NCBI GenBank assembly: GCA_013297575.1
Contig: JAAFHO010000259.1
Span: forward strand, 1-7,651
DNA from: Chitinophagales bacterium
GTDB taxonomy: Bacteria; Bacteroidota; Bacteroidia; Chitinophagales; Saprospiraceae
Length of the DNA stretch: 7,651 nt
Reading direction: 5' to 3'
Shown here: positions 7,253 through 7,651 of the stretch, piece by piece
Layout: each line of letters starts with the position of its first letter
How positions within the stretch are numbered: the stretch's first letter is position 1
Made by a program: the position numbers and the translations under genes
The notes under the pieces: generated by a model
The model's database searches: none
Told to the model about the DNA's origin: nothing
What the model saw: the letters and a program-made list of their open reading frames with translations, nothing else

Positions 7253-7284
7253 CAAATATAAGAAAACTTGTTTTATGTAGCAAA
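7253..7284 (-). promoter_or_regulatory. Strong Bacteroidota-type promoter match, minus strand
   Basis: Read on the minus strand, TTTG at 7284-7281 is followed after exactly 20 bases by TATATTTG at 7260-7253, a full match to the Bacteroidota -33/-7 consensus (TTTG, TAnnTTTG). Transcription would start near 7247 and run toward the RhuM-Fic gene. It sits directly behind the hairpin that follows the pirin gene, as expected for the start of a new transcription unit. I found no other exact TAnnTTTG on this strand between here and the RhuM-Fic start. Confidence 0.65.
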
Positions 7285-7301
7285 ATTATTTATTGTATTT
7301 T

Positions 7302-7339
7302 CTTAATGGTCGGGGCGTTTTTACACCCCAACCATTAAG
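7302..7339 (-). terminator. Hairpin behind the pirin gene, probable terminator
   Basis: CTTAATGGT (7302-7310) pairs with ACCATTAAG (7331-7339); after one mismatch, GGGG (7312-7315) pairs with CCCC (7326-7329), leaving a 10-base loop. The hairpin begins 37 bases after the pirin stop. On the minus strand the stem is followed by A/T-rich sequence but not by a clean T-tract, so termination is inferred from position and stem strength. Confidence 0.5.
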
Positions 7340-7376
7340 TTGTATTCTCGTGGAAGTCACTGCGCTAAAACACCCA

Positions 7377-7651
7377 CTACATCACCATCGGAACTTCCAT
7401 CAATAATATCTCCGCATCTTGCGTATTGGCTTGTATATCAAGCGATTCGATGTCCCAAATGCCCAATCCATCTCTTTCATTAAGGGCTTGATCGTTGATC
7501 GTAACATCGCCTTTTAGTACAAAGGCATACACGCCATTGGTTTTGTTTTTCAAGGTATAATCCAATGAAAAATCCTTGTCCAATTTGCCCATGGAGAACC
7601 ACGCATCTTGGTGGATCCACACGCCGTCATCATCGGTATTGGGAGAAAGAA
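7377..7651 (-). CDS. Pirin-family (YhhW-like) cupin protein, C-terminal 90 residues; 5' end outside the window
   Basis: The frame is open from the right edge to TAG at 7377-7379. The visible sequence, LSPNTDDDGVWIHQDAWFSMG and onward, then NGVYAFVLKGDVTIN, RDGLGIWD and ending AEILLMEVPMVM, matches the C-terminal cupin half of bacterial pirins such as E. coli YhhW, which has quercetin 2,3-dioxygenase activity. A GTG at 7622 could be called as a start, but conserved pirin sequence continues upstream of it to the edge, so it is internal. The metal-binding histidines and glutamate of pirins lie in the N-terminal cupin, outside the window, so activity cannot be judged. Pirins of this type are cytoplasmic and often linked to redox or stress responses. 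Confidence 0.9.
   Translation of the reverse strand, partial: LSPNTDDDGVWIHQDAWFSMGKLDKDFSLDYTLKNKTNGVYAFVLKGDVTINDQALNERDGLGIWDIESLDIQANTQDAEILLMEVPMVM

Larger units (their letters stand above)
6933..7376. other. 444-base non-coding region between the RhuM-Fic and pirin genes
   Basis: I found no open frame of useful length on either strand. In minus-strand order it contains the hairpin at 7302-7339, the promoter at 7253-7284, about 125 bases without recognisable structure, the repeat element at 6999-7124, and about 65 A/T-rich bases before the RhuM-Fic start. If the promoter is used, 6933 to about 7247 is a leader of about 315 bases, unusually long for this gene type; alternatively the promoter could make a small RNA. 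Confidence 0.7.

Noticed and set aside
7377..7622. A complete 81-codon protein starting at GTG 7622
   Set aside because: Pirin-like sequence continues in frame upstream to the window edge, so the gene is a partial longer one.

Overview
The window looks like chromosomal DNA of a member of the Bacteroidota. Three things point there. Promoter-like sites fit the Bacteroidota consensus (TTTG, about 20 bases, TAnnTTTG), best at 7253-7284 and 1807-1838. Start codons lack Shine-Dalgarno sequences and sit in A/T-rich leaders. The gene content is typical of environmental Bacteroidota: a PKD plus Asp-box secreted protein, a secreted leucine-rich-repeat protein, an exported TlpA-like thioredoxin, a RhuM-Fic fusion and a pirin. 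A family such as the Saprospiraceae is a guess only.

Layout from left to right. (1) 1-1650, minus: the N-terminal 550 residues of a large secreted PKD/Asp-box (YCF48-like) protein that runs off the left edge. (2) 1651-1881: a 231-base divergent intergenic region with a candidate promoter for the next gene. (3) 1882-4746, plus: a 954-residue exported leucine-rich-repeat protein with a TPR-like C-terminus. (4) 4752-5765, minus: a 337-residue exported thioredoxin-fold protein with a CTPC active site, convergent with the LRR gene and only 5 bases from it, stop to stop. (5) 5852-5956, minus: an uncapped 34-codon open stretch that reads like the C-terminal tail of a lost gene. (6) 5943-6932, minus: a RhuM-Fic fusion protein. 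(7) 6933-7376: 444 non-coding bases holding, in minus-strand order, a hairpin, a very good Bacteroidota promoter, and a 126-bp repeat element with perfect 22-bp terminal inverted repeats. (8) 7377-7651, minus: the C-terminal part of a pirin-family protein, cut by the right edge.

The genes do not form one pathway. The three on the left all encode exported proteins and may serve the envelope. The RhuM-Fic gene looks like an accessory insertion: it has its own promoter, a long (about 315 base) leader occupied by a repeat element, and a gene-tail fragment immediately behind its stop. The most unusual signal is the repeat element in that leader. It holds three copies of a 22-bp unit, two direct and one inverted, and the inverted copy differs from the others only by C-to-T and G-to-A changes. 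The copies can form competing stem-loops in the predicted transcript.
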